Of a stretch of 64,000 nucleotides of DNA, positions 24,591-33,019 are shown piece by piece. The notes beneath the pieces were generated by a model. That model saw nothing but the letters and a program-made list of their open reading frames with translations. It ran no database searches and was not told the DNA's origin. Numbering within the stretch: the stretch's first letter is position 1; every line of letters starts with the position of its first letter. Both the position numbers and the translations under genes were made by a program. Source of the stretch: Peptococcus simiae (lineage in GTDB: Bacteria; Bacillota; Peptococcia; Peptococcales; Peptococcaceae); contig NZ_JBJUVG010000003.1 in assembly GCF_046097595.1 (NCBI RefSeq), positions 90,147-154,146 on the forward strand, written 5' to 3'.

Positions 24591-24690
24591 AGCTAGGCGC
24601 CTGAGGCGCCGGAAGATGTCCCCGGCCTTGGCGCCTGGGGAAAATGCCTACAGGCTGGCCGGTTGCGACCGGTTTGCCAGCTGCTTTGGA
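24591..24690 (+). promoter_or_regulatory. Structured leader of cysE-cysS
   Basis: The leader holds several inverted repeats: GGCGCC pairs at 24597-24611, and a nested hairpin GCTGGC-CGGT...ACCGG-GCCAGC ending just before the cysE ribosome site. No T-box consensus and no terminator T-run are present. Any regulatory role is speculative. Confidence 0.3.
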
Positions 24691-24701
24691 GGAAAAAATA
24701 G

Positions 24702-25376
24702 ATGTTTAAACAATTGCGACGGGACATCCAGGTGGTCTTTGAACGGGACCCGGCAGCCCGGACAGTCATAGAGGTCCTACTGAACTACCCGGGCCTCCAC
24801 GCCATCTGGATCCACCGCTTAACCCATCAAATGTATCTCTTGGGCTTTCGGACCCTGGCCCGGCTTCTTTCCCAAATCGCCCGCTTTTTTACCCAGGTGG
24901 AAATCCACCCCGGGGCGACCATTGGCGAAGGACTCTTTATTGACCACGGTTGCGGGATTGTCATTGGGGAAACAGCCATCGTCGGTGATGATGTGACCCT
25001 CTTCCAGGGGGTGACCTTAGGAGGGACCGGCAAGGAGAAGGGCAAGCGCCATCCGACCCTGGATGACGGGGTCATGGTCTCCAGTGGGGCCCGGGTCTTG
25101 GGCAATATCCATATCGGTGAAAATGTCAAAATCGGTGCCGGGTCAGTGGTCTTACAGGACGTACCGGCTAATTCCACAGTCGTCGGTATTCCCGGTCGGG
25201 TCGTCAAGCAGGATGGCAACCGGGTGCCGACCGATAAGCACCATGTAGACCTGGAACACAACCGCCTGCCGGACCCGGTCTGTGAATGCCTGAAAGACCT
25301 CCGTGCCCGTTTGGATGCTGTCCAGGTGCGTTTGGAAGAAATGGAGGAAAAAGCCAATGAGCATCAAGATTTATAA
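24702..25376 (+). CDS. cysE: Serine O-acetyltransferase
   Basis: 224 residues, the short (EpsC/CysE) Gram-positive form. Acetylates serine with acetyl-CoA for cysteine synthesis. N-terminal helices RDIQVVFERDPAARTVIEVL and IWIHRLTH precede the left-handed beta-helix with hexapeptide repeats (IHPGATIGEGLFIDHG, GIVIGETAIVGDDV, TLGGTGKEKGKRHPT, KIGAGSVVLQDVP). ATG follows TTGGAGG. The C-terminal coding sequence overlaps cysS by 20 bp, linking cysteine synthesis to its charging on tRNA. Confidence 0.95.
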   Translation: MFKQLRRDIQVVFERDPAARTVIEVLLNYPGLHAIWIHRLTHQMYLLGFRTLARLLSQIARFFTQVEIHPGATIGEGLFIDHGCGIVIGETAIVGDDVTLFQGVTLGGTGKEKGKRHPTLDDGVMVSSGARVLGNIHIGENVKIGAGSVVLQDVPANSTVVGIPGRVVKQDGNRVPTDKHHVDLEHNRLPDPVCECLKDLRARLDAVQVRLEEMEEKANEHQDL

Positions 25377-26775
25377 TACACTCACCCGCCAGAAAGAAAC
25401 CTTCACCCCGGTCCACGAAGGGGAAGTCCGGATGTACGTCTGTGGCCCGACCACCTACAACTACATCCACCTGGGCAATGCCCGGCCCATCGTGGTCTTT
25501 GATACGGTCCGCCGCTACTTCAGCTACCGGGGCTATGACGTCACCTATGTGTCCAACTTTACCGATGTGGATGACAAGATCATCAACCGGTCCCATGAAG
25601 AGGGAAAGACAGCGGCTGAGGTGGCCCAGTTTTACATTGATGCCTACTTCGAAGATACCGGCAAGCTGAATATCCTGCCGGCGGATAAGAACCCCCGGGT
25701 CAGCGACCATATGACGGAAATTATTGACTTCGTCCAGGAACTCATTGATGCCGGTTATGCCTATGCCCTGGACAATGGCGATGTCTACTTCGCCGTCCGC
25801 AAGTATGAAGACTATGGGCAACTGTCCGGCCGGAATATTGATGACCTCATGGCCGGGGCCCGGGTAGATGTCGATGAGAAAAAACACGACCCCCTGGACT
25901 TTGCCCTCTGGAAAAGTGCCAAACCCGGCGAGCCTGCCTGGGATTCTCCCTGGGGCCAGGGCCGGCCAGGCTGGCACATCGAATGCTCGGCCATGAGTCG
26001 GACCTACCTGGGCCAGACCTTTGACATCCACGGAGGCGGCCAGGACTTAATCTTTCCCCACCATGAGAACGAAATAGCCCAAAGCTGCTCCGCTTCCCAT
26101 GCCGATATGGCCCGCTACTGGATGCACAACGGCTTTATAACGATCAATGAGGAAAAGATGAGCAAGTCCCTGGGCAACTTCTTCCTCCTCCGGGAAATCC
26201 TGGATAAATTCCCCGGCGATGTGGTCCGTTACTACCTCTTGAGCGTCCACTACCGGAGCCCCCTGGACTTTGACGATGAAAAGATTGCCGCGGCCGCCCG
26301 GGGCCTGGACCGGCTGAAAAATGCCTACCACAACCTCCTGGCCGCCCAAGCCAAGGCCCAGGGGACTGCCGGCGAAGCCGAAGCCAGCCTCCGGGACCAG
26401 CTGCAAGCGGTCCGGGCAGCTTTTGAAGCCGGCATGGATGATGACTTCAATACCGCCCTGGGGCTCAGCGCCTTATTTGACCTGGCCCGGGATGTGAATA
26501 CCTACCTCCGCCAGGACAGCCATGAAAAGGCTCTTTTAGAAGAAGCCCAAAAGTGCTTCGATGACCTCCTCTATGTCTTCGGTCTGGACTTTAGCGCCAA
26601 CAAGGCCGACGACAACCTGGCCGATGACCTCATGGCCCTCTTGATTGACCTCCGGGCCCAAGCCCGGGCCGACAAGCAATTTGCCTTGGCCGACGCCATC
26701 CGGGACCGGTTAAGTGACCTGGACATTATCCTGGAAGACGGGAAGAACGGAACGACCTGGAAAAAATCAAATTAA
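25357..26775 (+). CDS. cysS: Cysteinyl-tRNA synthetase
   Basis: 472 residues, class I synthetase that charges tRNA-Cys. HIGH motif in YIHLGNARP, KMSKS in EEKMSKSLGNF, zinc ligands in YVCGPTTYNY, WHIECSAMS and FPHHENEIAQ. The ATG at 25357 follows TGGAGGAA inside the cysE end; an in-frame ATG at 25303 has no ribosome site. The cysE-cysS pair is typical for Bacillota. Confidence 0.97.
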   Translation: MSIKIYNTLTRQKETFTPVHEGEVRMYVCGPTTYNYIHLGNARPIVVFDTVRRYFSYRGYDVTYVSNFTDVDDKIINRSHEEGKTAAEVAQFYIDAYFEDTGKLNILPADKNPRVSDHMTEIIDFVQELIDAGYAYALDNGDVYFAVRKYEDYGQLSGRNIDDLMAGARVDVDEKKHDPLDFALWKSAKPGEPAWDSPWGQGRPGWHIECSAMSRTYLGQTFDIHGGGQDLIFPHHENEIAQSCSASHADMARYWMHNGFITINEEKMSKSLGNFFLLREILDKFPGDVVRYYLLSVHYRSPLDFDDEKIAAAARGLDRLKNAYHNLLAAQAKAQGTAGEAEASLRDQLQAVRAAFEAGMDDDFNTALGLSALFDLARDVNTYLRQDSHEKALLEEAQKCFDDLLYVFGLDFSANKADDNLADDLMALLIDLRAQARADKQFALADAIRDRLSDLDIILEDGKNGTTWKKSN

Positions 26776-26781
26776 CATCCA

Positions 26782-26812
26782 TTGTTTATCATCATGTGGG
26801 CTAGGGTATAAT
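26782..26812 (+). promoter_or_regulatory. Promoter of the superoxide reductase gene
   Basis: Consensus TATAAT at 26807-26812. The -35 is either TTGTTT (26782, 19-bp spacer) or TTTATC (26785, 16-bp spacer). Confidence 0.6.
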
Positions 26813-26866
26813 CATAGTGTTGAAAGAAACGAAAAAATACCATTCAACACACATGGAGGTAAAAAC

Positions 26867-27229
26867 ATGGAAGAATTAAAATTTGTCAGATGCCCGGAAA
26901 CTAAAAATGTCTTTGAAGCCGTTTATATCGTTGACGAATCTAAATTAGACCTTTTAACCGCTAATTCTACAGATGCCGCCGGCGAAAAACACGTGCCCGT
27001 TGTGAACCAAGACGGCAACAAGGTTGAAGTTGTTGTCGGTAGCGTGGAACACCCCATGACCGAAGAACACTACATCCCTTTCATCGTTGTCCAAACCGAC
27101 AAACGGGTCCTGCGTAAAGACCTGACCCCGGACTGCGAACCAAAGGCCTCCTTCCTTTTAGAAGATGGCGAAAAATTCGTCCGTGCTTACGAATACTGCA
27201 ACCTGCACGGCCTTTGGAAAGCTGAATAA
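26867..27229 (+). CDS. Superoxide reductase (desulfoferrodoxin family) lacking the rubredoxin-like iron site
   Basis: 120 residues from ATG 26867 after ATGGAGGT. Superoxide reductase turns superoxide into H2O2 without making oxygen. The catalytic Fe(His4-Cys) ligands are visible: His42 (EKHVP), His62 (VEHPM), His68 (EEHYI), Cys111 and His114 (YCNLHGLW); Lys41 is also kept. The N-terminal desulforedoxin-like segment retains only Cys9 of the four cysteines of centre I, so this is a one-iron enzyme with a vestigial N-domain. Codons are A-rich like those of rubrerythrin, which suggests high expression. Confidence 0.88.
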   Translation: MEELKFVRCPETKNVFEAVYIVDESKLDLLTANSTDAAGEKHVPVVNQDGNKVEVVVGSVEHPMTEEHYIPFIVVQTDKRVLRKDLTPDCEPKASFLLEDGEKFVRAYEYCNLHGLWKAE

Positions 27230-27243
27230 TTTCTGAAAGCCAG

Positions 27244-27283
27244 AAGCCCCCGGACTTGGGTACCCAAGTCCGGGGGCTTTTTT
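27244..27283 (+). terminator. Terminator after the superoxide reductase gene
   Basis: Long stem AAGCCCCCGGACTTGGG / CCCAAGTCCGGGGGCTT followed by TTTT. Confidence 0.92.
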
Positions 27284-27322
27284 ATTTTTGCTTTTAAAGG
27301 GGCGCCCTTAATCAGAGGCAGG

Positions 27323-28150
27323 CTACTTTTTGAAGCAGGCCAGCCAGATGCAGGGATCTGTGCTGGCGACCACCCGGTGGCGGACGTGGGGGGCCAGGAG
27401 GACATGGTCGCCTGTGTTTAAAACCTGGTGCCGGTCCCGGTCATCGGCCAGGATGGCCTGGCCCTCTAAGACCGCTACCCATTCCAGCTCGTCCTGGTCA
27501 TAGTAGAAGCCATCCGGCGAGCAGTGGCCCCGGCTGATAATCCGCTCCAGGCGGAGCCCCTCGCCTGCATAAAGGACTTCAACCTGCTCGGCCCCATCGC
27601 CATCCAGGGGGGAGAGGGCAAATAAATTGCGGCCGCCGGGAAAGGGAGCCGGCTGGGTCAAGACCTCCCGGATGACCTGGTAGGCTGCCGGTAAGGCGGC
27701 ATCCGGCCAGTGGGCCCGGTTGGCCGGGCTGGTTGAAGGGAGGCTGGCCGCCGGCAGGCCCAGCCGGTCTCCCCAATGGGCCTGGTAGGCCTGCCAGGCC
27801 TTTTGGCCGGTGCAAAAGATATGGTGGATGGCCGTCCCCTTGATTTCCCTGGCCAAGTCGTTGTAGTGGGCGTTGACAATGCTGCTGTCATCAGCCCCCT
27901 GGATATCGGCCTGGGCAAAAACATCCCAGAGGGCGATGTGATGGCGGCGGGCAAAGTCCCGGCAGGCCTCGGCATGGATGGGGCGGGGCTCCCCGAATAC
28001 CTGGGCCAAGGTTGGCCAAAAGCGGTTCTGAGGGTGGCCGTAGTAGAGGCCCCTTTGGCGGGATGCCGGTGAGGGTAGGGTACCCAGGACCAGGACCTCA
28101 GAATCCTTCCAAATCCAGGGGCTTAAGGGGTGGGTCACTGTCTTACGCAT
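27323..28150 (-). CDS. DNA-deoxyinosine glycosylase fused to a cupin domain
   Basis: 275 residues. The N-terminal part (1-165) is a uracil-DNA-glycosylase-fold hypoxanthine-DNA glycosylase: VLVLGTLPSPASRQRGLYYG, HPQNRFWPTLAQVFGE, and LPSTSPANRAHW near 150. It would excise hypoxanthine arising from adenine deamination. A C-terminal cupin (about 180-275) has GHCSPDGFYYDQDELEWVAV and the second motif NTGDHVLLAPHVRHRV. Start overlaps the nicotinamidase stop by 8 bp, so the two are co-transcribed. The two-domain reading rests on motifs; the role of the cupin is unknown. Confidence 0.75.
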   Translation of the reverse strand: MRKTVTHPLSPWIWKDSEVLVLGTLPSPASRQRGLYYGHPQNRFWPTLAQVFGEPRPIHAEACRDFARRHHIALWDVFAQADIQGADDSSIVNAHYNDLAREIKGTAIHHIFCTGQKAWQAYQAHWGDRLGLPAASLPSTSPANRAHWPDAALPAAYQVIREVLTQPAPFPGGRNLFALSPLDGDGAEQVEVLYAGEGLRLERIISRGHCSPDGFYYDQDELEWVAVLEGQAILADDRDRHQVLNTGDHVLLAPHVRHRVVASTDPCIWLACFKK

Positions 28151-28676
28151 GGAGGATATTCACCTGGCAAACGGCCATGGCCTCCAGGGCCCGCCGGTGG
28201 CTTTCAGGACTGACCCCGGCACAGGCCTTGGCATCCACATATAGGGGGACTTCTGGTAGGAAGGCCTTAATGACCAGGGCATTGGAGATGACGCAGATAT
28301 CTGTACAGACGCCAACCAGGGTCACTGAAGTCAGCCGTCTTTCCTGGTCGGCCTCTTTTAGGGCCTGGGCTAAGTCCGGTGAGCCGAAGGTCGGTTTATC
28401 AAAAAAGGTCACTTCGCGTCCGGCCAGGGCCTGGGTCACCTCCGGCACCAACTGCCAGCCTTTCGACCCGCGGGTGCAGTGGACCACCGGCAGGTGGTGG
28501 CCTTCCTGGCGGGTCAGGTAGTCGTCTTCATGGGTATCCCGGGTGACAAAAATTTTCCCCTGGTGGTGGCGAATCCGGTCGACCACCTGGCTGATAATGG
28601 CCTGGCCTTCGGCGGTTCCCAGGCTGCCGGTGATAAAGTCATTTTGCATATCTATAACCACTAATATATCATTCAT
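28143..28676 (-). CDS. Nicotinamidase/isochorismatase-family hydrolase
   Basis: 177 residues from ATG 28676, preceded by GAGGAGGG; the longer frame to 28781 has no ribosome site. The Asp-Lys-Cys triad is visible: Asp in VVIDMQNDF, Lys in FFDKPTFGS, Cys in GVCTDICVI. TRDTHEDDY and HHLPVVHCTRG match the nicotinamidase metal and substrate regions, so PncA activity (nicotinamide to nicotinate, NAD salvage) is the best guess. Pairing with a base-excision enzyme may be incidental. Confidence 0.8.
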   Translation of the reverse strand: MNDILVVIDMQNDFITGSLGTAEGQAIISQVVDRIRHHQGKIFVTRDTHEDDYLTRQEGHHLPVVHCTRGSKGWQLVPEVTQALAGREVTFFDKPTFGSPDLAQALKEADQERRLTSVTLVGVCTDICVISNALVIKAFLPEVPLYVDAKACAGVSPESHRRALEAMAVCQVNILHA

Positions 28677-28850
28677 GGTATCCCTCCTCTGGGAATAGTT
28701 TATCATCTTCCCCGGGTGGGGTCGAGGGTGTTGTGAGCGGGGGACGATAAGTTGCCGAGAAAAGACAAATTGTACTTGCAAATACCTGCATAGTTAGATA
28801 CTATTTCTTTGGTGGTTGTTTGTAAAAAAAATTAAAAAGGAGGGTTTATT

Positions 28851-30083
28851 TTGTCTGAACAGAAAAAGAAAAGACTCGGACTGGTCCCCCGGTTAATCCT
28901 CGGGATTGTCATCGGTTTAATTGTCGGGAGCCTTGTCAATGAACCGGTTATCCGCGTCTTTGCTACGATTGCAAATATTTTTGCCCAGTACCTAAGCTTT
29001 ATTATTCCCTTGCTCATTATTTCCTTTGTAACGGCCGGGATTGCCCAATTGGCAGCCGGTGGGGCCGGTCGCCTCTTAGGCTTTACGGTTCTCTTGGCTT
29101 ATTGCTCAACCCTGGTGGCCGGGACTCTGGCTTATACCGTGGATTCTGCTATTTTTCCTCATTTTATTACATCCGACATTATTAAAAATTTCACGGAAAG
29201 CTCTGCCACAGAAATCGAGCCTTACTTAGAGTTCACCCTGGACCCGATTTTCGGCGTAACGACGGCCATTGTCCTGGCCTTTATCCTGGGGATTGGGATT
29301 GTCACCCTGCGGATGAAGGATGATACCAAGTCTGTTGGGGACCTGCTCAAGGATGTTTTTGTCGGCCTCCAGGAAATCGTTTACCTGGTCCTGGCCAAGA
29401 CCATCATCCCGATTTTACCCATCTACATCGGGCTGACCTTTGCTAAAATGAGCTATACCGGTGAGGTTTGGAGTGTGCTGAAGGTCTTCTGGAAGGTCTA
29501 TGTGGTCATCCTGGTCTTGCACTTCTTCTACCTGGCGGTCCTCTTTACCATTGCCGGTACCGTCAGTGGCAAGAGCCCCCTCCGGCTCATTAAGAACCAG
29601 GTGCCCGGTTATCTGACTGCTGTAGGAACCCAGTCCTCGGCTATTACCATTCCGGTTAACCTCCAGTGTGCGGAAAAGAACGGCGTGACCAAGGGAATCC
29701 GGGACTTCGTTGTCCCCCTCTGCGCCACCATCCACCTGGCGGGGTCAACCATTACCATCACCAGCTGCGCTACCGGGGTCCTGATGATGAGCGATATGCC
29801 CCATAACCTGGGCCTCATGATTCCCTTCATTTTAACCCTGGGGGTTGTCATGATTGCAGCACCCGGCGCACCGGGTGGGGCTATTATGAGTGCCCTCTCC
29901 TTCCTGCCGATGATTGGTATCCCGGTAGAAGGGGCCCTGGCCAGCCTCATGATCGCCCTGTACCTGACCCAGGACTCCTTTGGGACAGCTTGTAACGTCA
30001 GCGGCGACAATGCTATTGCGGTCTTCATCGATACCTTTAAAGACCGGATTACCGGCCGTCACCAACCTGGTGAGACCAACTAG
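28851..30083 (+). CDS. Dicarboxylate/amino acid:cation symporter (DAACS family)
   Basis: 410 residues from a TTG start with AAGGAGGG at 6 bp. Eight helices plus re-entrant loops of the GltPh/EAAT fold: GIVIGLIVGSLVNEP, IPLLIISFVTAG, AVGTQSSAITIPVN (serine-rich HP1), HLAGSTITITSCATGVL (NMDGT-region equivalent) and APGAPGGAIMSAL (HP2). It would import glutamate, aspartate, serine or C4-dicarboxylates with Na+ or H+. Substrate not resolvable. Single gene with its own terminator. Confidence 0.88.
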   Translation: MSEQKKKRLGLVPRLILGIVIGLIVGSLVNEPVIRVFATIANIFAQYLSFIIPLLIISFVTAGIAQLAAGGAGRLLGFTVLLAYCSTLVAGTLAYTVDSAIFPHFITSDIIKNFTESSATEIEPYLEFTLDPIFGVTTAIVLAFILGIGIVTLRMKDDTKSVGDLLKDVFVGLQEIVYLVLAKTIIPILPIYIGLTFAKMSYTGEVWSVLKVFWKVYVVILVLHFFYLAVLFTIAGTVSGKSPLRLIKNQVPGYLTAVGTQSSAITIPVNLQCAEKNGVTKGIRDFVVPLCATIHLAGSTITITSCATGVLMMSDMPHNLGLMIPFILTLGVVMIAAPGAPGGAIMSALSFLPMIGIPVEGALASLMIALYLTQDSFGTACNVSGDNAIAVFIDTFKDRITGRHQPGETN

Positions 30084-30112
30084 GCAGTCTGCCTTTACAA
30101 CATTCACCAATA

Positions 30113-30141
30113 AAAAAGCACGCCAGACGGGCGTGCTTTTT
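30113..30141 (+). terminator. Terminator after the DAACS symporter
   Basis: AAAAAGCACGCC / GGCGTGCTTTTT with a short loop; T-run 30137-30141. Confidence 0.9.
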
Positions 30142-30158
30142 GTGTCTAGGGGAAATGC

Positions 30159-30189
30159 TTGCCTATTCCCCGGGCCGGGGGTGTATACT
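30159..30189 (+). promoter_or_regulatory. Candidate promoter of fetAB
   Basis: TTGCCT (30159-30164), 19-bp spacer, TATACT (30184-30189), 20 bp upstream of the TTG start. Confidence 0.45.
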
Positions 30190-30208
30190 AGACCTGAGAG
30201 GTGATTTT

Positions 30209-30856
30209 TTGTTTGAATTAAGAGGGGTACAGTTTAAAGGCATCCTCCATATTCCCGATTTAGAAATAGAGGAGGGGGCGGTTACGTCTATTGTCGGTAG
30301 CAGTGGCAGCGGCAAGACCACCCTTTTGCGGATGCTCAATAAAATGATTAGTCCTGACCGAGGGACTATTTACTGGCAAAGTCGGGACCTGGCCGACCTG
30401 GATGCAGTCGACCTCCGCCGGCAGGTGGTCATGCTGGGTCAGCGGCCGGTGATTTTTCCGGGTACGGTGGCCGATAACCTCCAGCTGGGCCGCCAGCTGG
30501 CCGACCAGGCCTCGGCTGAAGAAGGAGCCCTCCGGCAGGTGCTGGCACAGGTGGCCTTAGACAAGGCGCTGGAGGAGTCGGCTAAGGACCTGTCCGGCGG
30601 GGAGGGTCAGCGCCTGGCCCTGGGCCGAATCCTGCTCATGGATCCAGCGGTCTACCTTTTGGATGAACCGTCTTCAGCCTTAGATGAGCAGACGGCGGTA
30701 GAGGTCATCGGGGCCCTGGTCCGCCAGGTGCGGGCCAAGGGGAAGACGCTGGTTATGGTCACCCATGCGCCGGCCATCGCTGAAAGCTATTCGGACCGGA
30801 TCATCAGTCTGGAACACGGGCGGGTCAAGGCCTGCCGGGAGTTGGCCCATGGCTGA
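30209..30856 (+). CDS. fetA: ABC transporter ATP-binding protein, FetA/YbbL-like
   Basis: 215 residues from a TTG at 30209 with AGAGGTG at 7 bp; the in-frame ATG at 30140 sits in the terminator region. Walker A GSSGSGKTTLL, Q-loop LGQRPVIFPG, signature DLSGGEGQRLALG, Walker B VYLLDEPSSALDE, and a switch His in VTHAP. It overlaps by 8 bp with a FetB-like permease, the arrangement of the E. coli fetAB (ybbLM) iron exporter. Confidence 0.85.
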   Translation: MFELRGVQFKGILHIPDLEIEEGAVTSIVGSSGSGKTTLLRMLNKMISPDRGTIYWQSRDLADLDAVDLRRQVVMLGQRPVIFPGTVADNLQLGRQLADQASAEEGALRQVLAQVALDKALEESAKDLSGGEGQRLALGRILLMDPAVYLLDEPSSALDEQTAVEVIGALVRQVRAKGKTLVMVTHAPAIAESYSDRIISLEHGRVKACRELAHG

Positions 30857-31643
30857 AGGCATTGTTCATTTAGGCCTTTGGCAGGGGTTGGCGGCCTATG
30901 CCTTCATTCTCCTGGTCTTGGCCCTGGCCCGGTATGCCGGGATCCGGCGGGGGAAGATGATTGTCCTGGCCTCCATGCGGATGACCCTCCAGCTGGTCCT
31001 GGTGGGCTATGTGCTCATCTATGTCTTTGACAACCCGGCGCCGATTATTACCCTGCTGATTTTAGGGGTCATGGAAGTCTTCGCTATTTTTAATATCTAT
31101 AAAAGGACCGGCATTCGCCAGGCACCCCGCCTGCAGAAGAGCCTGGCCATCGCTATGGTCAGTGGGACCGGCCTCTGTATGCTCTACTTTTTAGTGGCCG
31201 TCCTGGCCGCTGATCCCTGGTATAACCCCCAGTATGTGGTGCCCCTGGGCGGGATGATTGTGGGCAATTCCATGACCGCCCTGGCCCTCTGCGCCAACCG
31301 GCTCCTGGCCGACTTACAGGCCCAGCGCGCCATGGTCGAAGGGGCCCTCATGCTTGGGGCAAGACCCAAGAAGGCCCTGGCGCCCCTGCTCCGGGCGGCC
31401 TTTGATGCCAGCCTCCTGCCGACCATTAATTCCATGGTGGGCATGGGGATTGTCTTTTTGCCGGGCCTGATGACCGGGCAAATCCTGTCCGGGGTCTCGC
31501 CTTTGGTGGCCATCAGCTACCAGATCATCATGATGCTCTCTATTCTGGCCAGTGTGGCCCTATCGGTCTTTATCTTCCTCCAGCTATCGGTCCGGGCCTT
31601 TTTCAATGAAAATGCCCAGCTCAGCCTGGAAGGGGAGGCATAA
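30849..31643 (+). CDS. fetB: ABC transporter permease, FetB/YbbM-like (UPF0014)
   Basis: 264 residues, about seven membrane segments. Family motifs are ASMRMTLQLVLVGYVL, PLGGMIVGNSMTALAL, EGALMLGARPKKAL and NSMVGMGIVFLPGLMTGQIL. In E. coli, FetAB exports iron and protects from peroxide. Here it joins several other oxidative-stress genes in the window. ATG lies within the end of fetA. Confidence 0.87.
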   Translation: MAEGIVHLGLWQGLAAYAFILLVLALARYAGIRRGKMIVLASMRMTLQLVLVGYVLIYVFDNPAPIITLLILGVMEVFAIFNIYKRTGIRQAPRLQKSLAIAMVSGTGLCMLYFLVAVLAADPWYNPQYVVPLGGMIVGNSMTALALCANRLLADLQAQRAMVEGALMLGARPKKALAPLLRAAFDASLLPTINSMVGMGIVFLPGLMTGQILSGVSPLVAISYQIIMMLSILASVALSVFIFLQLSVRAFFNENAQLSLEGEA

Positions 31644-31672
31644 AAAAACCGCCGGGCCAAAGCCGGGCGGTT
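31644..31672 (-). terminator. Terminator after apbE
   Basis: Minus strand AACCGCC...GGCGGTT with inner GGC/GCC pairing, followed by TTTTTTT. It also ends near the fetB stop and may act on both strands. Confidence 0.8.
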
Positions 31673-31686
31673 GGGGTCGATAGGTG

Positions 31687-32868
31687 TTAGCCCTTGACAG
31701 AGATGATGTCCGGGGCCGGTCTGTTATTGGGGATGTAGCTGTTGGCGATACCGCCGGTGACAGCGACCTGTTCATTGTCATAGTAGAGGACCATGTCAAA
31801 TTCATCGGCGTGCTGGCGCCAGTAGTCAATGGCCTTGGCCGGCCCCATGACATAGAGGGCCCGGGAGAGGGCACTGGCAGTGGCCCCGTTTTTGGCGATG
31901 ACGCTGACCGAATTGAGGCCGTTGACGGCCGGCATGCCGGTCTGGGGGTCCAGGACAGAGTGCCAGGTCTGGCCATCGGCCTGGAACTGGCGCTGGTAGT
32001 CGCCGGTGGTGATGACGGCCTTGTTGTTGACGTTGACCTGGCCGATATAGCCCAGGTCCGATTTGGGGTCTTGGATCCCGACCCGGAAGTCGGTCTTGTC
32101 CGGGTGGCGGCCCAGGACCTGCACATTGCCATCGATAATGACCAAGCCGGAAGTGATGTCCTGCTGGCGCAAGACTTCCATGAGCCGGTTGGAAAGGGCC
32201 CCCTGGCTGATGCCGCCAAAGTCTAAGCCCATGCCGGCCTGGGCAAATTTGACCTGGCCGGTCTGGGGGTTGACCCGGATATCCTTGGGGTTGGTTAGGG
32301 CCAGGGCCTGGCTGAGGGACTGGTCGTCAGGCCGGCGGTAGTCACCGGTGTCAAAGCCCCACAAGTGGGTGATCGGATAGAGGGCCACATTATAGGCCCC
32401 GCCGGTGCTGGTGTAAATGGCCATGGCCTTGTCGAAAAGGGCGATGGCCTCGGGGCTTAACTTGCCCTCGCCGCTTTTATTGAGGGCGGCCACTTCGCCA
32501 CCGTCACTGGTGGCGGAAAAGATATGGTTAAAGCGGTTGACCTCACTGAAGGCCGCCGCCATGGCCTTCTGGGCCTGGGCCTTGTCAGCAGCAAAGAGCC
32601 GGATATGGATGGTGGTATCCAGGGCAAAGCCGTCTGCATCGGCAGAGACCGGGGCCTTGGCATAGCCGCTGTCCCCGTAAGTGATGGGGGGCAGGTCCAT
32701 GCTTTCAAAGGCAGCGCTATCGGCAGCCGGGTCTGCTTTTTGACTGGTTACTGCCGCCTTGCTGGTAGCGTCGTTCTTGTCAGTTTCTTTGGCCGGCTCG
32801 GCAGCCGACTGACAGGCACTAAGGGCCAGTGCGCCGATGATACAAATAGAAACAAAGGACTTTTTCAT
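31687..32868 (-). CDS. apbE: FAD:protein FMN transferase, lipoprotein
   Basis: 393 residues. Lipoprotein signal MKKSFVSICIIGALALSAC with lipobox LSAC, then a Lys/Asp/Ala-rich linker. The ApbE domain begins near residue 85 and has RFNHIFSATSDGGEV, DFGGISQGALSNR, IDGNVQVLG and HSVLDPQTGMPAV, the last including Mg/FAD-binding residues. It attaches FMN covalently to Thr of flavoproteins such as RnfG/NqrC or other extracytoplasmic targets. No Rnf/Nqr genes are in this window. Anchored outside the membrane. Confidence 0.93.
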   Translation of the reverse strand: MKKSFVSICIIGALALSACQSAAEPAKETDKNDATSKAAVTSQKADPAADSAAFESMDLPPITYGDSGYAKAPVSADADGFALDTTIHIRLFAADKAQAQKAMAAAFSEVNRFNHIFSATSDGGEVAALNKSGEGKLSPEAIALFDKAMAIYTSTGGAYNVALYPITHLWGFDTGDYRRPDDQSLSQALALTNPKDIRVNPQTGQVKFAQAGMGLDFGGISQGALSNRLMEVLRQQDITSGLVIIDGNVQVLGRHPDKTDFRVGIQDPKSDLGYIGQVNVNNKAVITTGDYQRQFQADGQTWHSVLDPQTGMPAVNGLNSVSVIAKNGATASALSRALYVMGPAKAIDYWRQHADEFDMVLYYDNEQVAVTGGIANSYIPNNRPAPDIISVKG

Positions 32869-32902
32869 AGTACCCGTATCCTCCTAAAGGTAATGTATGG
32901 CT

Positions 32903-32932
32903 AAAGTAGCACAAGGGCGAGGCACTTGTCAA
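32903..32932 (-). promoter_or_regulatory. Promoter of apbE
   Basis: Minus strand TTGACA (32927-32932), 18-bp spacer, TACTTT (32903-32908). Confidence 0.55.
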
Positions 32933-33019
32933 CTGAAGCCCTCGGTCCCGGGAGGATTGTGGTTTTATCTTAAGAGATGTCAGTAATGAACCGACCGGAT
33001 GTCGGATGAGGAGGCAAAT

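Noticed and set aside
24558..24701. Possible T-box riboswitch upstream of cysE-cysS
   Set aside because: The region has hairpins, but no AGGGTGGNACCGCG T-box sequence, no specifier loop that I could place and no terminator T-run.
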